Source: Micromonospora antibiotica (GTDB taxonomy: Bacteria; Actinomycetota; Actinomycetes; Mycobacteriales; Micromonosporaceae). From it: a DNA stretch of 64,000 bases. The notes beneath the pieces were generated by a model. The model was given only the letters and a program-made list of their open reading frames with translations. It searched no databases and had not been told where the DNA came from. The stretch spans positions 806,001-870,000 of the forward strand of contig NZ_JAGFWR010000001.1 in assembly GCF_017599305.1 (NCBI RefSeq), given 5' to 3'. The position numbers were made by a program, and so were the translations under genes. Shown here one piece after another: positions 16,132 to 25,180 of this stretch. Positions within the stretch are counted from its first letter, which is position 1; each line of letters begins with the position of its first letter.

Positions 16132-17043
16132 TCAGGCCGGTTGGGTGGTGTCGGCGCGGGCCGGACGCGTGGTGGTCTGCCGTGTGGTGTCGGCGGCGAC
16201 CACCTCCCACGCCTCGACGGCACGTTCGGTGACGGTGGTCGGTGACTCCAGGTGGTAGGCGCCGCTGGGCAGCACACCTGCGCCGCCGTACCGGGCCAGC
16301 ACCGCGAGCTGGGCGGCGACGTCCTCGCCCTGGTGGTTCGCCGGAACCCGCCGCCAGAACTCGAAGCCGCCCGAGTCGACAAGCGCCGCCCGGTCGTAGA
16401 GCACGCAACCGCCGATCCAGGAGATCTTGTACGCCCGCCACGCCCCCGGCGGCAGGCCCACCTCCTGCTGGACGTGCAGCAGGTTCGCGGCCGGGTGGAT
16501 GGCGGCCCGCTGCCACTGCGGGGTGTCGGGGCGGACCAGTTCCGGCACCACCGGCCCGTCCCACTCCTCGTAGTGCCCGTGCGTCTCGGGGCGGACGTCG
16601 TCGGCGTACGACAGGCCGTGCACCGCGTTGCCGACGAACCCGCAGCCCAGTTCCCCGATCGCGGTGACCAGCCGACCGAGGGTGCCCGGTTCGAGCCAGA
16701 CGTCGTCGTCGAGGCAGAGCACGTACCGGGCCACCGACCGGTCCAGCAGGTACGCCCGGTGTTCGGCCAGCCCGCGCCGGGGCAGTCGCCGGGTCAGCAG
16801 CACCGGGTGCTCCCGGTGGCGCAACGCCCGGACCATGGTGGCCGCCGCCGGATGCGCGTACGCCGGGTCGTCGTCGGACTGGTCGCTGACCACCACCCCG
16901 AAGTCGGGGACCTCGACCTGGGCGGCCAGCCCGGCCAGGGTGACCGCCAGTTCGGCCGGGCGGTTGCGGGTGGGGATCAGCACGTCGAGCCGACGGGGTC
17001 GGCGGAACTCCCCGGGCGTGCCGAGGTCGAGCGGTCGGTTCAC
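16132..17043 (-). CDS. Glycosyltransferase family 2
   Basis: A 303-residue GT-A enzyme of GT2. The nucleotide-sugar site opens DVLIPTRNRPAELAVTLAGL, and the DxD-type metal motif is YVLCLDDDVWLEPG. The acceptor or base region includes GGCVLYDRAALVDSGGFEFW and NHQGEDVAAQL (ED motif). It is probably cytoplasmic, with no membrane helix. The GTG start (17043) overlaps the hldE TGA (GTGA), so it is co-translated with HldE and probably builds the same heptose-containing glycan as the GT9 enzyme. Donor and acceptor are not predictable. Confidence 0.86.
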   Translation of the reverse strand: MNRPLDLGTPGEFRRPRRLDVLIPTRNRPAELAVTLAGLAAQVEVPDFGVVVSDQSDDDPAYAHPAAATMVRALRHREHPVLLTRRLPRRGLAEHRAYLLDRSVARYVLCLDDDVWLEPGTLGRLVTAIGELGCGFVGNAVHGLSYADDVRPETHGHYEEWDGPVVPELVRPDTPQWQRAAIHPAANLLHVQQEVGLPPGAWRAYKISWIGGCVLYDRAALVDSGGFEFWRRVPANHQGEDVAAQLAVLARYGGAGVLPSGAYHLESPTTVTERAVEAWEVVAADTTRQTTTRPARADTTQPA

Positions 17044-19004
17044 GGGGTCCTGCCCAGGCTCTGCGCGGTCGGGGTCGGGGTCGGGTGGGTCGGGGTCGGG
17101 GTCGGGTGGGGCGTCGGCTCCGGGCCGGGTGCCGCCGACGGGTCGACGGCGGGTCGTACCGCCCCGGCACGACCGTCGGCGGCGGCCCGGCCGGCGGTGT
17201 GGGTGGCCCGGCCGGCGGTGGTCCGGGTGGCCTGGTCGGCGGCGCCCTCGGCGGCCTGGGCGCGGATCCGGTCGATGATCGCCGAGGTGGACCGGTCCGG
17301 CACGTAGCCGAGGGTGCGTACCTGACCGCCGAGCCGGCGGACCAGCGACGCCTCCGGGACCATCTCCGGTGGGTAGTCGCCGCCCTTGACGTACACGTCG
17401 GGGCGGACCGCCTCGATCAGGCCGACCGGCGAGTCCTCCTGGAAGACCACCACGTGGTCCACGCAGGACAACGCGGCGAGCAGGGTGATCCGGTCCTCGA
17501 CCGGGTTGACCGGCCGGTCGGCACCCTTGAGCCGGCGGACGCTGGAGTCGGAGTTGACCGCGACCACCAGCAGGTCCCCCAGGGCCCGCGCCTGTTCCAG
17601 GTAGCGCACGTGACCGGGGTGCAGCACGTCGAAGCAGCCGTTGGTGAAGACCACCGACCGGCCGGCCCGCCGGTGGTCGGCGACGATCGCGTCCAGCTCG
17701 CCGGTGCCGACCAGCGTCGGATGGGCGGTGCCGTCGGGTGCGCCACCGAGCGCGTCGAGCAGGTCCTCCCAACGGCACACACAGGTGCCGGTGTCGGAGA
17801 CGGTGATGGTGGCGGCGAGCTGGGCCAACTGGGCGGCGGTCGGCAGCGACGCCTCGGCGGCCAGCGCGAGGGTCATCGCCGCCAGGTAGGCGTCCCCCGC
17901 GCCGACGGCGTGACTGGCCGGGACGGGCGTGCTGTGGCTGCGCCGGTGTGCGCCGTCCGCGCCGCCGACGATGGCACCCTCGGTGTCCAGGGTCACCGCG
18001 ACGACGTCCGCGCCGGTGTGCGCGCGCAGCTCGGCCAGCCGCGCCTGCGCCAGTTCGGCCCGGTCGACGCCCTCCCCGACGGTGGCGTTGACGGTCACCC
18101 CGGCCCCGGTCACGCTCAACCCGTCGCCGGTCATCGCGACCCGCCCCTCACCGGGGGTCGGTTCGCCGGTCGGGCCGGCCGGTGCCCGGCCGACCCCACC
18201 CGGGGCGGTGCCCACGACCAGCTCCGACGGCCCGTCCGTCGGATCGCTCGGCGGGTGGTCCAGGTGCAGGCCGGTGCCGCCGGTACGGGTCGGGGTGGGC
18301 GGTGCGCCGAAGCCGGCGGCGGCGCGGGCCAACAGCCGGGTCGCCTCGGCGAAGCTGGGGGTGACCACCGTCGGGTTCAGCCCCCGCCAGTCGGCCAGGT
18401 CGTGGGCGTCCAGGGCGACGGTGGCGTACCGGTGCCGGTGGGCGAACAGCCAGGCGCGCACCGGGGCGGGCAGCGCGCCGAGACCGTAGTCGCAGACCAC
18501 CAGGGTGGGCGCGGCCCCGCCGGCCACCGCCCGCAGCTCCTCGGTGGCGCAGCTCAGGGCGGTGAGCAGCCGGGCGACACCGTCGTCGTCGAGCGGTTCG
18601 TCGGGCTCGCCGGAGTCCTCCCGGAGCAGGATCTGGTTGCCGGCCAGCATCCGGCGTTTCACCGGCGTCGGCCGGTGCGGTTCGCCGACCGTACGGTCCC
18701 AGACGCCGGCCCGGTCCAGGCAGTCGTGCAGTTCGTCGCCGGCCACGTCCGCCCCGACCGGGGCGACCAGCAGCGCCCTTCCGCCGAGCGTGGCGACGTT
18801 GACCGCGGTGTTCGCGGCCCCACCTGCGGCGGTGATGCGTCGACGCAGGGTGAGGATCGGCGCGGGCGCCTCCCGGCACAGCCGCTCCGACTCGGCGAAG
18901 CGCCACTCGTCGAGCATGGCGTCGCCGACGACGAGGACGGCCCGGTCCCGCCAGCTCTCCACCACGGTGGCGAGCCGGCGCTGTTCCGCTGCTGCTCCTG
19001 CCAT
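17040..19004 (-). CDS. hldE: Bifunctional heptose-7-P kinase / heptose-1-P adenylyltransferase
   Basis: A 654-residue HldE-type enzyme of ADP-glycero-manno-heptose synthesis. N-terminal ribokinase-fold kinase: VLVVGDAMLDEW, GGAANTAVNVATLGG and the catalytic VGAGDAYLAAMTLA. C-terminal nucleotidyltransferase: VVFTNGCFDVLHPGHVRYLE with the HxGH motif, VNSDSSVRRLKG and YVKGGDYPPE. Two oddities: a Gly/Pro/Thr-rich insertion of about 80 residues inside the kinase domain (encoded around 18050-18310) and a Pro-Thr repeat tail. I chose the ATG at 19004 (GGTGGGC upstream) over one at 19049 that has no ribosome site. Isomerase (gmhA) and phosphatase (gmhB) genes are not in this window. Confidence 0.9.
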   Translation of the reverse strand: MAGAAAEQRRLATVVESWRDRAVLVVGDAMLDEWRFAESERLCREAPAPILTLRRRITAAGGAANTAVNVATLGGRALLVAPVGADVAGDELHDCLDRAGVWDRTVGEPHRPTPVKRRMLAGNQILLREDSGEPDEPLDDDGVARLLTALSCATEELRAVAGGAAPTLVVCDYGLGALPAPVRAWLFAHRHRYATVALDAHDLADWRGLNPTVVTPSFAEATRLLARAAAGFGAPPTPTRTGGTGLHLDHPPSDPTDGPSELVVGTAPGGVGRAPAGPTGEPTPGEGRVAMTGDGLSVTGAGVTVNATVGEGVDRAELAQARLAELRAHTGADVVAVTLDTEGAIVGGADGAHRRSHSTPVPASHAVGAGDAYLAAMTLALAAEASLPTAAQLAQLAATITVSDTGTCVCRWEDLLDALGGAPDGTAHPTLVGTGELDAIVADHRRAGRSVVFTNGCFDVLHPGHVRYLEQARALGDLLVVAVNSDSSVRRLKGADRPVNPVEDRITLLAALSCVDHVVVFQEDSPVGLIEAVRPDVYVKGGDYPPEMVPEASLVRRLGGQVRTLGYVPDRSTSAIIDRIRAQAAEGAADQATRTTAGRATHTAGRAAADGRAGAVRPAVDPSAAPGPEPTPHPTPTPTHPTPTPTAQSLGRTP

Positions 19005-19126
19005 GCCCACCGGGGTCCCCCGCGCCGACCAGGCCAAACCCTCTGCCATGCCCGGCGACCAGGGTCACGTTTCGGGCCCTACGCCCCGGGAACCGACCAG
19101 AGGTATCCGGAGAGGGGAAAACCGAC

Positions 19127-19669
19127 ATGGCAGCCACGACATTGCAGGGCAAGCGGATCGCGTTCCTCGCCACCGACGGCGTGGAGGAGGTCGAGTACGT
19201 CCAGCCGCGTGAGGCGGTGGAGAAGGCGGGCGCGACCGCCGAGCTGGTATCGCTCAAGCCCGGCACCATCCAGGCCTTCAACCATCTGGACCAGGGCAAG
19301 ACGTACGACGTGGCGGTGACGGCGGCCGACGCGGACGCCGACGGCTACGACGCGCTGGTGCTGCCCGGCGGGGTGGCCAACCCGGACTTCCTGCGTACCG
19401 ACCCGGACGCGGTCCGGTTCGTGCAGGCGTTCTTCGCGGCCGGCAAGCCGGTCGGGGTGATCTGCCACGGCCCGTGGACCCTGGTCGAGGCGGGTGTGGT
19501 GGCCGGTCGTCGGATCACCAGCTGGCCGAGCCTGCGTACCGACCTGACCAACGCCGGTGCGACCTGGGTGGACGAGCAGGTGGTGACCGACGGCAACCTG
19601 GTCAGCAGCCGAAACCCCGACGACCTCCCGGCGTTCTGCGCCGCGCTCGTCGACCGGTTCGCCGCCTGA
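19127..19669 (+). CDS. DJ-1/PfpI family protein (YhbO-like)
   Basis: A 180-residue type 1 glutamine-amidotransferase-fold protein of the PfpI/YhbO group. The nucleophile elbow is VGVICHGPWTLVEAGVVAGR with the catalytic Cys followed by His; the Glu/Asp partner lies in FLATDGVEEVEYVQPREAVE. Family members are reported as proteases, chaperones or deglycases for methylglyoxal-damaged macromolecules; which applies here is unclear. The ATG has GAGAGGGG upstream. The stop is the start of a 52-bp tandem duplication. Confidence 0.9.
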   Translation: MAATTLQGKRIAFLATDGVEEVEYVQPREAVEKAGATAELVSLKPGTIQAFNHLDQGKTYDVAVTAADADADGYDALVLPGGVANPDFLRTDPDAVRFVQAFFAAGKPVGVICHGPWTLVEAGVVAGRRITSWPSLRTDLTNAGATWVDEQVVTDGNLVSSRNPDDLPAFCAALVDRFAA

Positions 19670-19768
19670 GGCGTACCCCCGAGGGGCAGGTGGGTCCCCG
19701 GTGGCCCGCGTGCCCGCCTGGGGCGTACCCCCGACGGGCAGGCGGGTCCCCGGTGGCCCGCGTGCCCG
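19665..19768. repeat. 52-bp tandem duplication starting at the DJ-1 stop codon
   Basis: Two copies (19665-19716 and 19717-19768) begin CCTGAGGCGTACCCCCGA and CCTGGGGCGTACCCCCGA and run to CCCGCGTGCCCG. The first contains the TGA of the upstream gene. Confidence 0.85.
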
Positions 19769-19845
19769 TCGGTGCCGGGCGGGCCCGCGGGCAGGTTTCC
19801 TCCGGTGGGTAGGCATGTTCGCGGGGGAGCGGGAAAGAAGGCGGG

Positions 19846-21522
19846 ATGACCGCCCAGACCCACGGCAGCCCGGTGCTCCAGGCCCGCCAGCTGCGCCTGT
19901 TGATGTTCGGCCTGATGACCGGCATGCTGCTGGCCGCGCTGGACCAGACCATCGTCGGTACGGCGTTGCCCACCATCGTCGGCGAGCTGGGCGGGATCGA
20001 CCACTACTCGTGGGTGGTCACCGCTTACCTGCTCGCCTCGACCGCCTCCACCCCGCTCTACGGCAAGATGGCCGACCTGTACGGCCGCCGCCCGGTCTTC
20101 CTCTTCTCGATCGGCACGTTCCTGCTCGGCTCGCTGCTGGCCGGCCTGTCGCAGGACATGACCCAGCTGATCGTCACCCGGGGCGTGCAGGGCATCGGCG
20201 CGGGTGGCCTGATGACGTTGGCGTTCACCATCATCTCGGACGTGGTGTCGCCCCGGGAACGGGGCCGCTACCAGGGGTTGTTCGGCGCGGTCTTCGGCGT
20301 CTCCTCGGTGGCCGGGCCGCTGGTCGGCGGCTACTTCGCCGAGACCAACTGGCGGTGGATCTTCTATCTGAACGTGCCGTTGGCGCTGTTGGCGATCGTG
20401 GTCTGCTACCACGTGCTGCGGTTGATCCCGTTCGAGCGGCGGGAGCACACCGTCGACTGGTTGGGCGCGGCGCTGCTGGTCGCCGGGGTGAGCGCGTTGC
20501 TGCTGGCGCTGAGCTGGGGCGGCAACTCGTACGCCTGGGGTTCGCCGACGATCATCGGGCTGTTCGTGGCGGGTGCGGTGCTCGGGGTGGCGTTCGTGCT
20601 CCAGGAGGCCCGGGTCACCGAACCGATCCTGCCGCTGGGGCTGTTCCGCTCGGCGACGTTCGCGCTGGCCAACTCGGCGGGCTTCGTGCTCGGTCTGGTG
20701 ATGTTCGGATCGATCATCTTCATCCCGCTCTACCTGCAGATCGTCAAGGGCGCCTCGCCCACCCGCAGCGGCCTGCTGATGCTGCCGATGATGGCCGGCA
20801 TCATCGTCACCTCGATCGTCACCGGCCGGGCGATGAGCCGGATCGGCCGGTACAAGTGGTTCCCGGTGGCCGGTTCGGTGGTGCTGGTCGCCGGGATGCT
20901 GCTGTTCACCCGGCTCCAGGTGGACAGCTCGCTCTGGGCGGCGTTCGGCTACATGGTGGTGATCGGCGTCGGGCTGGGCCTGTGCATGCAGTCGCTGATC
21001 CTCGGCGTACAAAACGCCGTGGACGTGCGGAACCTCGGCGCGGCGACCTCCTCGGCGACGTTCTTCCGGTCGCTGGGCGGTTCGTTCGGGGTGGCCATCC
21101 TGGGCGCGGTGCTCTCCACCCGGCTCGCCAGCGGGCTCGCCGACCGGCTGCCCGGCGCGATCGCCCAACTCCCCGCCGACCAGCAGACGGCGGTCGCGGC
21201 CAGCGGCGGCACCAGCATCTCGATCAACGACCCGGCGACCATCCTGGCCCTGCCCGGCCCGGTCCGGGCGGCCATCCAGGCGTCCTTCGTCGAGTCGCTG
21301 CACCTGGTGTTCCTGACCACCGGCCTGATCGCCCTGGTGGCCGTGCTGGTCACCCTGGCCCTGCCGAACGACCAGCTCCGGGGTGCCGGCCCGCAGGGCG
21401 CCACCGGCGGCGTCGACCCCCTCGGCGGCAAGGCCCCCGCCCCCGGCGGCAAGCCCCTGACCAAGGAGTCCAAGGACGAAGCCGCCGCCGACCTCAACGC
21501 CAAATCCCAAACCATGCTCTAA
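19846..21522 (+). CDS. MFS drug exporter (DHA2 / EmrB-QacA type)
   Basis: A 558-residue transporter with 14 predicted helices. The family signatures are LAALDQTIVGTALPTIVGEL in helix 1, GKMADLYGRRPVFLFSIGTF in loop 2-3 and RGVQGIGAGGLMTLAF in helix 4 with its following motif C-like segment (FGVSSVAGPLVGGYF). Proton-coupled efflux of drugs or metabolites is the known role. The C-terminal tail is Pro/Gly/Lys-rich and cytoplasmic. The ATG at 19846 follows GAAAGAAGGCGGG. Palindromic repeat copy 2 lies 70 bp downstream. Confidence 0.93.
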   Translation: MTAQTHGSPVLQARQLRLLMFGLMTGMLLAALDQTIVGTALPTIVGELGGIDHYSWVVTAYLLASTASTPLYGKMADLYGRRPVFLFSIGTFLLGSLLAGLSQDMTQLIVTRGVQGIGAGGLMTLAFTIISDVVSPRERGRYQGLFGAVFGVSSVAGPLVGGYFAETNWRWIFYLNVPLALLAIVVCYHVLRLIPFERREHTVDWLGAALLVAGVSALLLALSWGGNSYAWGSPTIIGLFVAGAVLGVAFVLQEARVTEPILPLGLFRSATFALANSAGFVLGLVMFGSIIFIPLYLQIVKGASPTRSGLLMLPMMAGIIVTSIVTGRAMSRIGRYKWFPVAGSVVLVAGMLLFTRLQVDSSLWAAFGYMVVIGVGLGLCMQSLILGVQNAVDVRNLGAATSSATFFRSLGGSFGVAILGAVLSTRLASGLADRLPGAIAQLPADQQTAVAASGGTSISINDPATILALPGPVRAAIQASFVESLHLVFLTTGLIALVAVLVTLALPNDQLRGAGPQGATGGVDPLGGKAPAPGGKPLTKESKDEAAADLNAKSQTML

Positions 21523-21591
21523 CCCCGCCCCACCCCATCCCGCGCCCCGCCCACCCCCCGCCCCGCCCACCCCCCGCCCACCCCGCCCCCG

Positions 21592-21659
21592 CCCCGGTGA
21601 TCAAGAAGTTTGCGTCAGAAATCGCGCGGATGTTGACGTAAACCTCTTGATCACCGGGG
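21592..21659. repeat. Interspersed long palindrome, copy 2
   Basis: Arms 21592-21617 and 21634-21659 carry the same core as copies 1 and 3 (GGTGATCAAGAAGTTTGCG and its near complement), with two mismatches and a 16-nt loop. It lies between the convergent MFS and NUDIX genes. Confidence 0.85.
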
Positions 21660-21752
21660 CGGGAATGGGGGTGAAGTGGGCTAAGCGGGTGCAGGTGGAG
21701 AGGCTGCTCTCGGCGAGGGCGGGGCGGGGGCCGGGAGGGTGAGGGTGGGGGG

Positions 21753-22244
21753 CTATTTGAGGATGAGGCGGTTGGTTTGGTCGAAGACGGTCAGGTCGGC
21801 GAGGGTTTCCGGGACCGAGAGGGAGAGCGGGGCGGGGAACTCGTGCGGGTGCAGGAAGGCGGCGTCGGTGGTCTCGTCGGTGACGCGGGTGAGTTCGCCG
21901 TCCCAGTCGTCGACCCGGAACGCGGTGGTGAAGATCTGGTAGGTGTGGCCGTACATGTTGGTGTGGGTGCGGTCGGGGCCGGTGTAGAGGGCGAAGGCGC
22001 TGACCCGCAGGGCGCGCAGGCCGGTCTCCTCGCGGACTTCGCGGACCGCGCAGTCGGCGATCGACTCGCCGAGTTCCATCGCGCCCGCCGGCAGCGCCCA
22101 CTGGCCGTTGTCCGAGCGGCGGATCAGCAGCACCCGGCCGGCGTTGTCGCGTACCACGGCCCGCGCGCCGACGAACATCAGCGTCCGATCGCCGGCCAGG
22201 GCGCGTAGCTGTCCCACGTACGAGTCGGCCCAGGAGATACTCAC
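21753..22244 (-). CDS. NUDIX hydrolase
   Basis: A 163-residue NUDIX pyrophosphatase with a complete Nudix box, GAMELGESIADCAVREVREE followed by TGL, supplying the Mg-binding glutamates. An N-terminal extension of about 25 residues precedes the fold; FVGARAVVRDNAGRVLLIRR is the first strand pair. Likely substrates are nucleoside diphosphate derivatives; specificity is not readable. It is divergent from the acyl-CoA ligase gene and convergent with the MFS exporter. Confidence 0.92.
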   Translation of the reverse strand: MSISWADSYVGQLRALAGDRTLMFVGARAVVRDNAGRVLLIRRSDNGQWALPAGAMELGESIADCAVREVREETGLRALRVSAFALYTGPDRTHTNMYGHTYQIFTTAFRVDDWDGELTRVTDETTDAAFLHPHEFPAPLSLSVPETLADLTVFDQTNRLILK

Positions 22245-22328
22245 CCGGACAATCTACGCACCATCCGGGGAGGGGTTCGGCGTTCCGGGGGTTCCCAAGG
22301 TGTGACCGGCGACACTAGCTTGTCACCC

Positions 22329-23978
22329 ATGCGTAGCACGATGATGGACGCCCCGCTCCAGGTCGCCCGGATCCTCGAACACGGTGCGACGGTGCACGGC
22401 ACGGCCGAGGTGGTCACCTGGACGGGTGCCGAGCCGCGCCGGATGTCGTACGCCGAGGTGGGTCGCGCGGCGGCCCGGCTGGCCCACGCGCTGCGCGACG
22501 AGTGCGGGGTGACCGGCGACGAACGGGTCGCCACCTTCATGTGGAACAACAACGAGCACCTGGTGGCGTACTTCGCGGTGCCGAGCATGGGGGCGGTGCT
22601 GCACACGCTCAACCTGCGGCTCTTTCCCGACCAGGTCGCCTACATCGCCAACCACGCGCAGGACCGGGTGGTGCTCGTCGACTCGACGCTGATCCCGCTG
22701 CTGGCCCGGGTGCTCGGCGAGTTGACCACGGTGCGGCACGTGGTGGTGGTCGGCGGGGGCGATCCCGGGCCGTTGCGGGCGGTCGCCGGGGACCGGGTCA
22801 CCTTCCACCGGTGGGACGACCTGCTGGCCGGCCGGCCCGAGCACTTCGACTGGCCGGAGGTGGACGAGCGGGACGCCGCCGCGCTCTGTTACACCTCCGG
22901 CACCACCGGCAATCCCAAGGGCGTCGCCTACTCGCACCGGTCGATCTATCTGCACTCGTTGCAGGTGTGCCTGCCGGAGGGGTTCGGGCTGGGTCCGGGG
23001 GACCGGGAGTTGGCCATCGTGCCGATGTTCCACGCGATGTCGTGGGGGTTGCCGTACGCGGCGTTCCTCTCCGGCGCGTCGCTGGTCATGCCGGACCGCT
23101 TCCTCCAGGCCGCGCCGATCGCCGAGATGATCGCCGCCGAGCGGCCCACCCTGGCCGGCGCGGTGCCGACCATCTGGAACGACCTGCTGGCCCACCTGGA
23201 CGCCCACGACGTGGACACCTCGTCGCTCAAGGAGGTGATCGTCGGCGGTTCGGCGTGCCCGCCGGCGTTGATGCACGCGTTCGCCGAGCGGCACGGCATC
23301 GACGTGATCCACGCCTGGGGGATGACCGAGATGTCCCCGCTGGGGTCGGTGTCCCGGGCCCCGGCCGGGGCGACCGGGGACGACGCCTGGCAGTACCGCT
23401 ACACGCAGGGCCGGATTCCGGCCGGGGTGGCGGCCCGGATCGTCGACCCGCTGGGTGAGCCGTTGCCCGCCGACGGGACGTCCGTGGGGGAGTTGGAGGT
23501 GCGCGGCCCGTGGGTGACCGCGCGGTACGTCGGCGAGGACGCCCCCGACCCGGAGAAGTTCCACGACGGCTGGCTGCGTACGGGGGATGTCGGGATGCTC
23601 TCGCCGGACGGGTTCCTCACCCTCACCGACCGGGCGAAGGACGTGATCAAGTCGGGTGGGGAGTGGATCTCCTCGGTGGAGTTGGAGAATGCCCTGATGG
23701 CCCACCCGGACGTGCAGGAGGCCTGTGTGGTGGGGGTGCCGGACCAGCGGTGGGGTGAGCGTCCACTGGCCACGGTGGTGGTGCGGGAGGGCGCGTCGAC
23801 CGGTGTGGAGCAGCTCCGTGCGTTTCTCGCCGGCTCGGTGGCACACTGGCAGGTGCCGGAACGTTGGGCGGTCATCGACGCGGTGCCCAAGACTAGTGTC
23901 GGCAAGTTCGACAAGAAGGTGGTGCGTGCGCGGTACGCCGACGGCGACCTGGAGGTGCGGGAGCTGGCGGGGCCGTAA
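22329..23978 (+). CDS. Fatty-acyl-CoA synthetase (medium/long-chain type)
   Basis: A 549-residue ANL-superfamily ligase. The AMP-binding loop is LCYTSGTTGNPKGVAYSHRS, A5-like motif VIHAWGMTEMSPLGSV, hinge LRTGDVGMLSPDGFLTLTDR and catalytic Lys region KTSVGKFDKKVVRARY. It activates a fatty acid to acyl-AMP and then acyl-CoA for degradation or lipid synthesis. I selected ATG 22329 (MRSTMMDAPLQVARILEHGA), matching the usual N-terminus, over a GTG 27 nt upstream. A strong hairpin (24041-24077) ends the transcript. Confidence 0.92.
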   Translation: MRSTMMDAPLQVARILEHGATVHGTAEVVTWTGAEPRRMSYAEVGRAAARLAHALRDECGVTGDERVATFMWNNNEHLVAYFAVPSMGAVLHTLNLRLFPDQVAYIANHAQDRVVLVDSTLIPLLARVLGELTTVRHVVVVGGGDPGPLRAVAGDRVTFHRWDDLLAGRPEHFDWPEVDERDAAALCYTSGTTGNPKGVAYSHRSIYLHSLQVCLPEGFGLGPGDRELAIVPMFHAMSWGLPYAAFLSGASLVMPDRFLQAAPIAEMIAAERPTLAGAVPTIWNDLLAHLDAHDVDTSSLKEVIVGGSACPPALMHAFAERHGIDVIHAWGMTEMSPLGSVSRAPAGATGDDAWQYRYTQGRIPAGVAARIVDPLGEPLPADGTSVGELEVRGPWVTARYVGEDAPDPEKFHDGWLRTGDVGMLSPDGFLTLTDRAKDVIKSGGEWISSVELENALMAHPDVQEACVVGVPDQRWGERPLATVVVREGASTGVEQLRAFLAGSVAHWQVPERWAVIDAVPKTSVGKFDKKVVRARYADGDLEVRELAGP

Positions 23979-24040
23979 CACTTTTCGGCGACTCGTCGCC
24001 GATGGGGTAGGGACGTCACTCCTGAAACATCCCTCCCCAG

Positions 24041-24077
24041 GGGCGGCCCCGGCGTTCGCACCGCGCCGGGGCCGCCC
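24041..24077. terminator. Strong hairpin terminator
   Basis: A perfect 14-bp stem, GGGCGGCCCCGGCG (24041-24054) with CGCCGGGGCCGCCC (24064-24077), and a 9-nt loop, followed by TTC. It separates the convergent ligase and quinone oxidoreductase genes. Confidence 0.85.
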
Positions 24078-24156
24078 TTCCTCGCGGGCGACCCGCTATG
24101 TCATTGTTGCGAAACTTCCTCGCGTCTGTCCGGGTTATTGCGAACTGTCCTCGGAA

Positions 24157-25170
24157 CTACTGCCCGGCGGTGTCGATCAGCACCTTCCCCACCACCGCGT
24201 CCTCCACCGCCTGGTGTGCGTCGGCGGCCTGCGCCAACGGAAAACGGTGCAGCGGCAGGCCGGCCGCCTCACCCACCCGCACCGCCCCCTGGGCGACGGC
24301 CGCCGCCACGTCGGTGACCGCGTGCGCCTTGGCCGCCTTCGGGGCCGTGTAGACCAGCACGAACTGCCAGCGGGCGTTGGGCGCCATCAGCGGCCGGATC
24401 GGCAGGGTCAGCTCACCCCCACCGTCGTCGGCGTAGACGCAGACCACCCCGCCGGTACGCAGCAGCTGCACGTCGACGGCGGCGTTGCGGGCGGCCGAGA
24501 CCTCGACGATCGTGTGCACCCCGTCGGGGGCGATCTTGCGGACCTCCTCGACCACGTCCTGCTCCCGGTAGTTGACCACGAAGGAGGCTCCGGCCGCCGC
24601 CGCCAACTGCGCCTTCTCCGGGCTGCTCACCGTCGCGACGACGCAGGCGTCGGCCCAGCGGGCCAACTGGATCGCCGCGTTGCCGACCGCACCCGCCCCA
24701 CCCTGCACCAGCACCACGTGGTCGCTGAGTGCCCCGGCGTGCAGGGTGTCCGGCACGTACTCCCCGACGGTCAGGCAGCGGTGCGCGGTGAGGAACGGGA
24801 TGCCCAGGCAGGCGCCCAGGTCGAACGAGGCGTCCCCGAGCGGCACCACCTGCCGGACCGGCACCACCGTGTATTCGGCGGCGGTGCCCCAGGGTCGCTG
24901 CCAGGCGGCCTCCCAGAGCCACACCCGTTCACCGGTGAGGGCCCGGTCGACCCCCGCGCCGACCGCCTCCACCACCCCCGCGCCGTCCTGCCCCGGGGTC
25001 TGCCAGCCGACCGGCAACGGCTGCTGCCGCCGGCTCTTCCAGTCGGTCGGGTTCACCCCGGCCACCGCCACCCGGACCAGCACCTCTCCCGGGCCCGGTT
25101 CGGGCACCGGCCGGTCGACCAACCGGAGCACCGACGGGTCACCGGTGCGCTCGTACACGATCGTCTGCAT
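24157..25170 (-). CDS. Quinone-oxidoreductase-like MDR dehydrogenase
   Basis: A 337-residue zinc-independent MDR family protein related to NADPH:quinone reductase. The N-terminus is MQTIVYERTGDPSVLRLVDR; the Rossmann motif is VLVQGGAGAVGNAAIQLARW. Family members reduce quinones or enones with NADPH. Zinc-ligand Cys residues of alcohol dehydrogenases are absent. The start lies 10 bp after the stop of the formaldehyde dehydrogenase gene on the same strand, so the pair is probably one operon with detoxification roles. Confidence 0.88.
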   Translation of the reverse strand: MQTIVYERTGDPSVLRLVDRPVPEPGPGEVLVRVAVAGVNPTDWKSRRQQPLPVGWQTPGQDGAGVVEAVGAGVDRALTGERVWLWEAAWQRPWGTAAEYTVVPVRQVVPLGDASFDLGACLGIPFLTAHRCLTVGEYVPDTLHAGALSDHVVLVQGGAGAVGNAAIQLARWADACVVATVSSPEKAQLAAAAGASFVVNYREQDVVEEVRKIAPDGVHTIVEVSAARNAAVDVQLLRTGGVVCVYADDGGGELTLPIRPLMAPNARWQFVLVYTAPKAAKAHAVTDVAAAVAQGAVRVGEAAGLPLHRFPLAQAADAHQAVEDAVVGKVLIDTAGQ

Positions 25171-25180
25171 CGCCGTCTCC

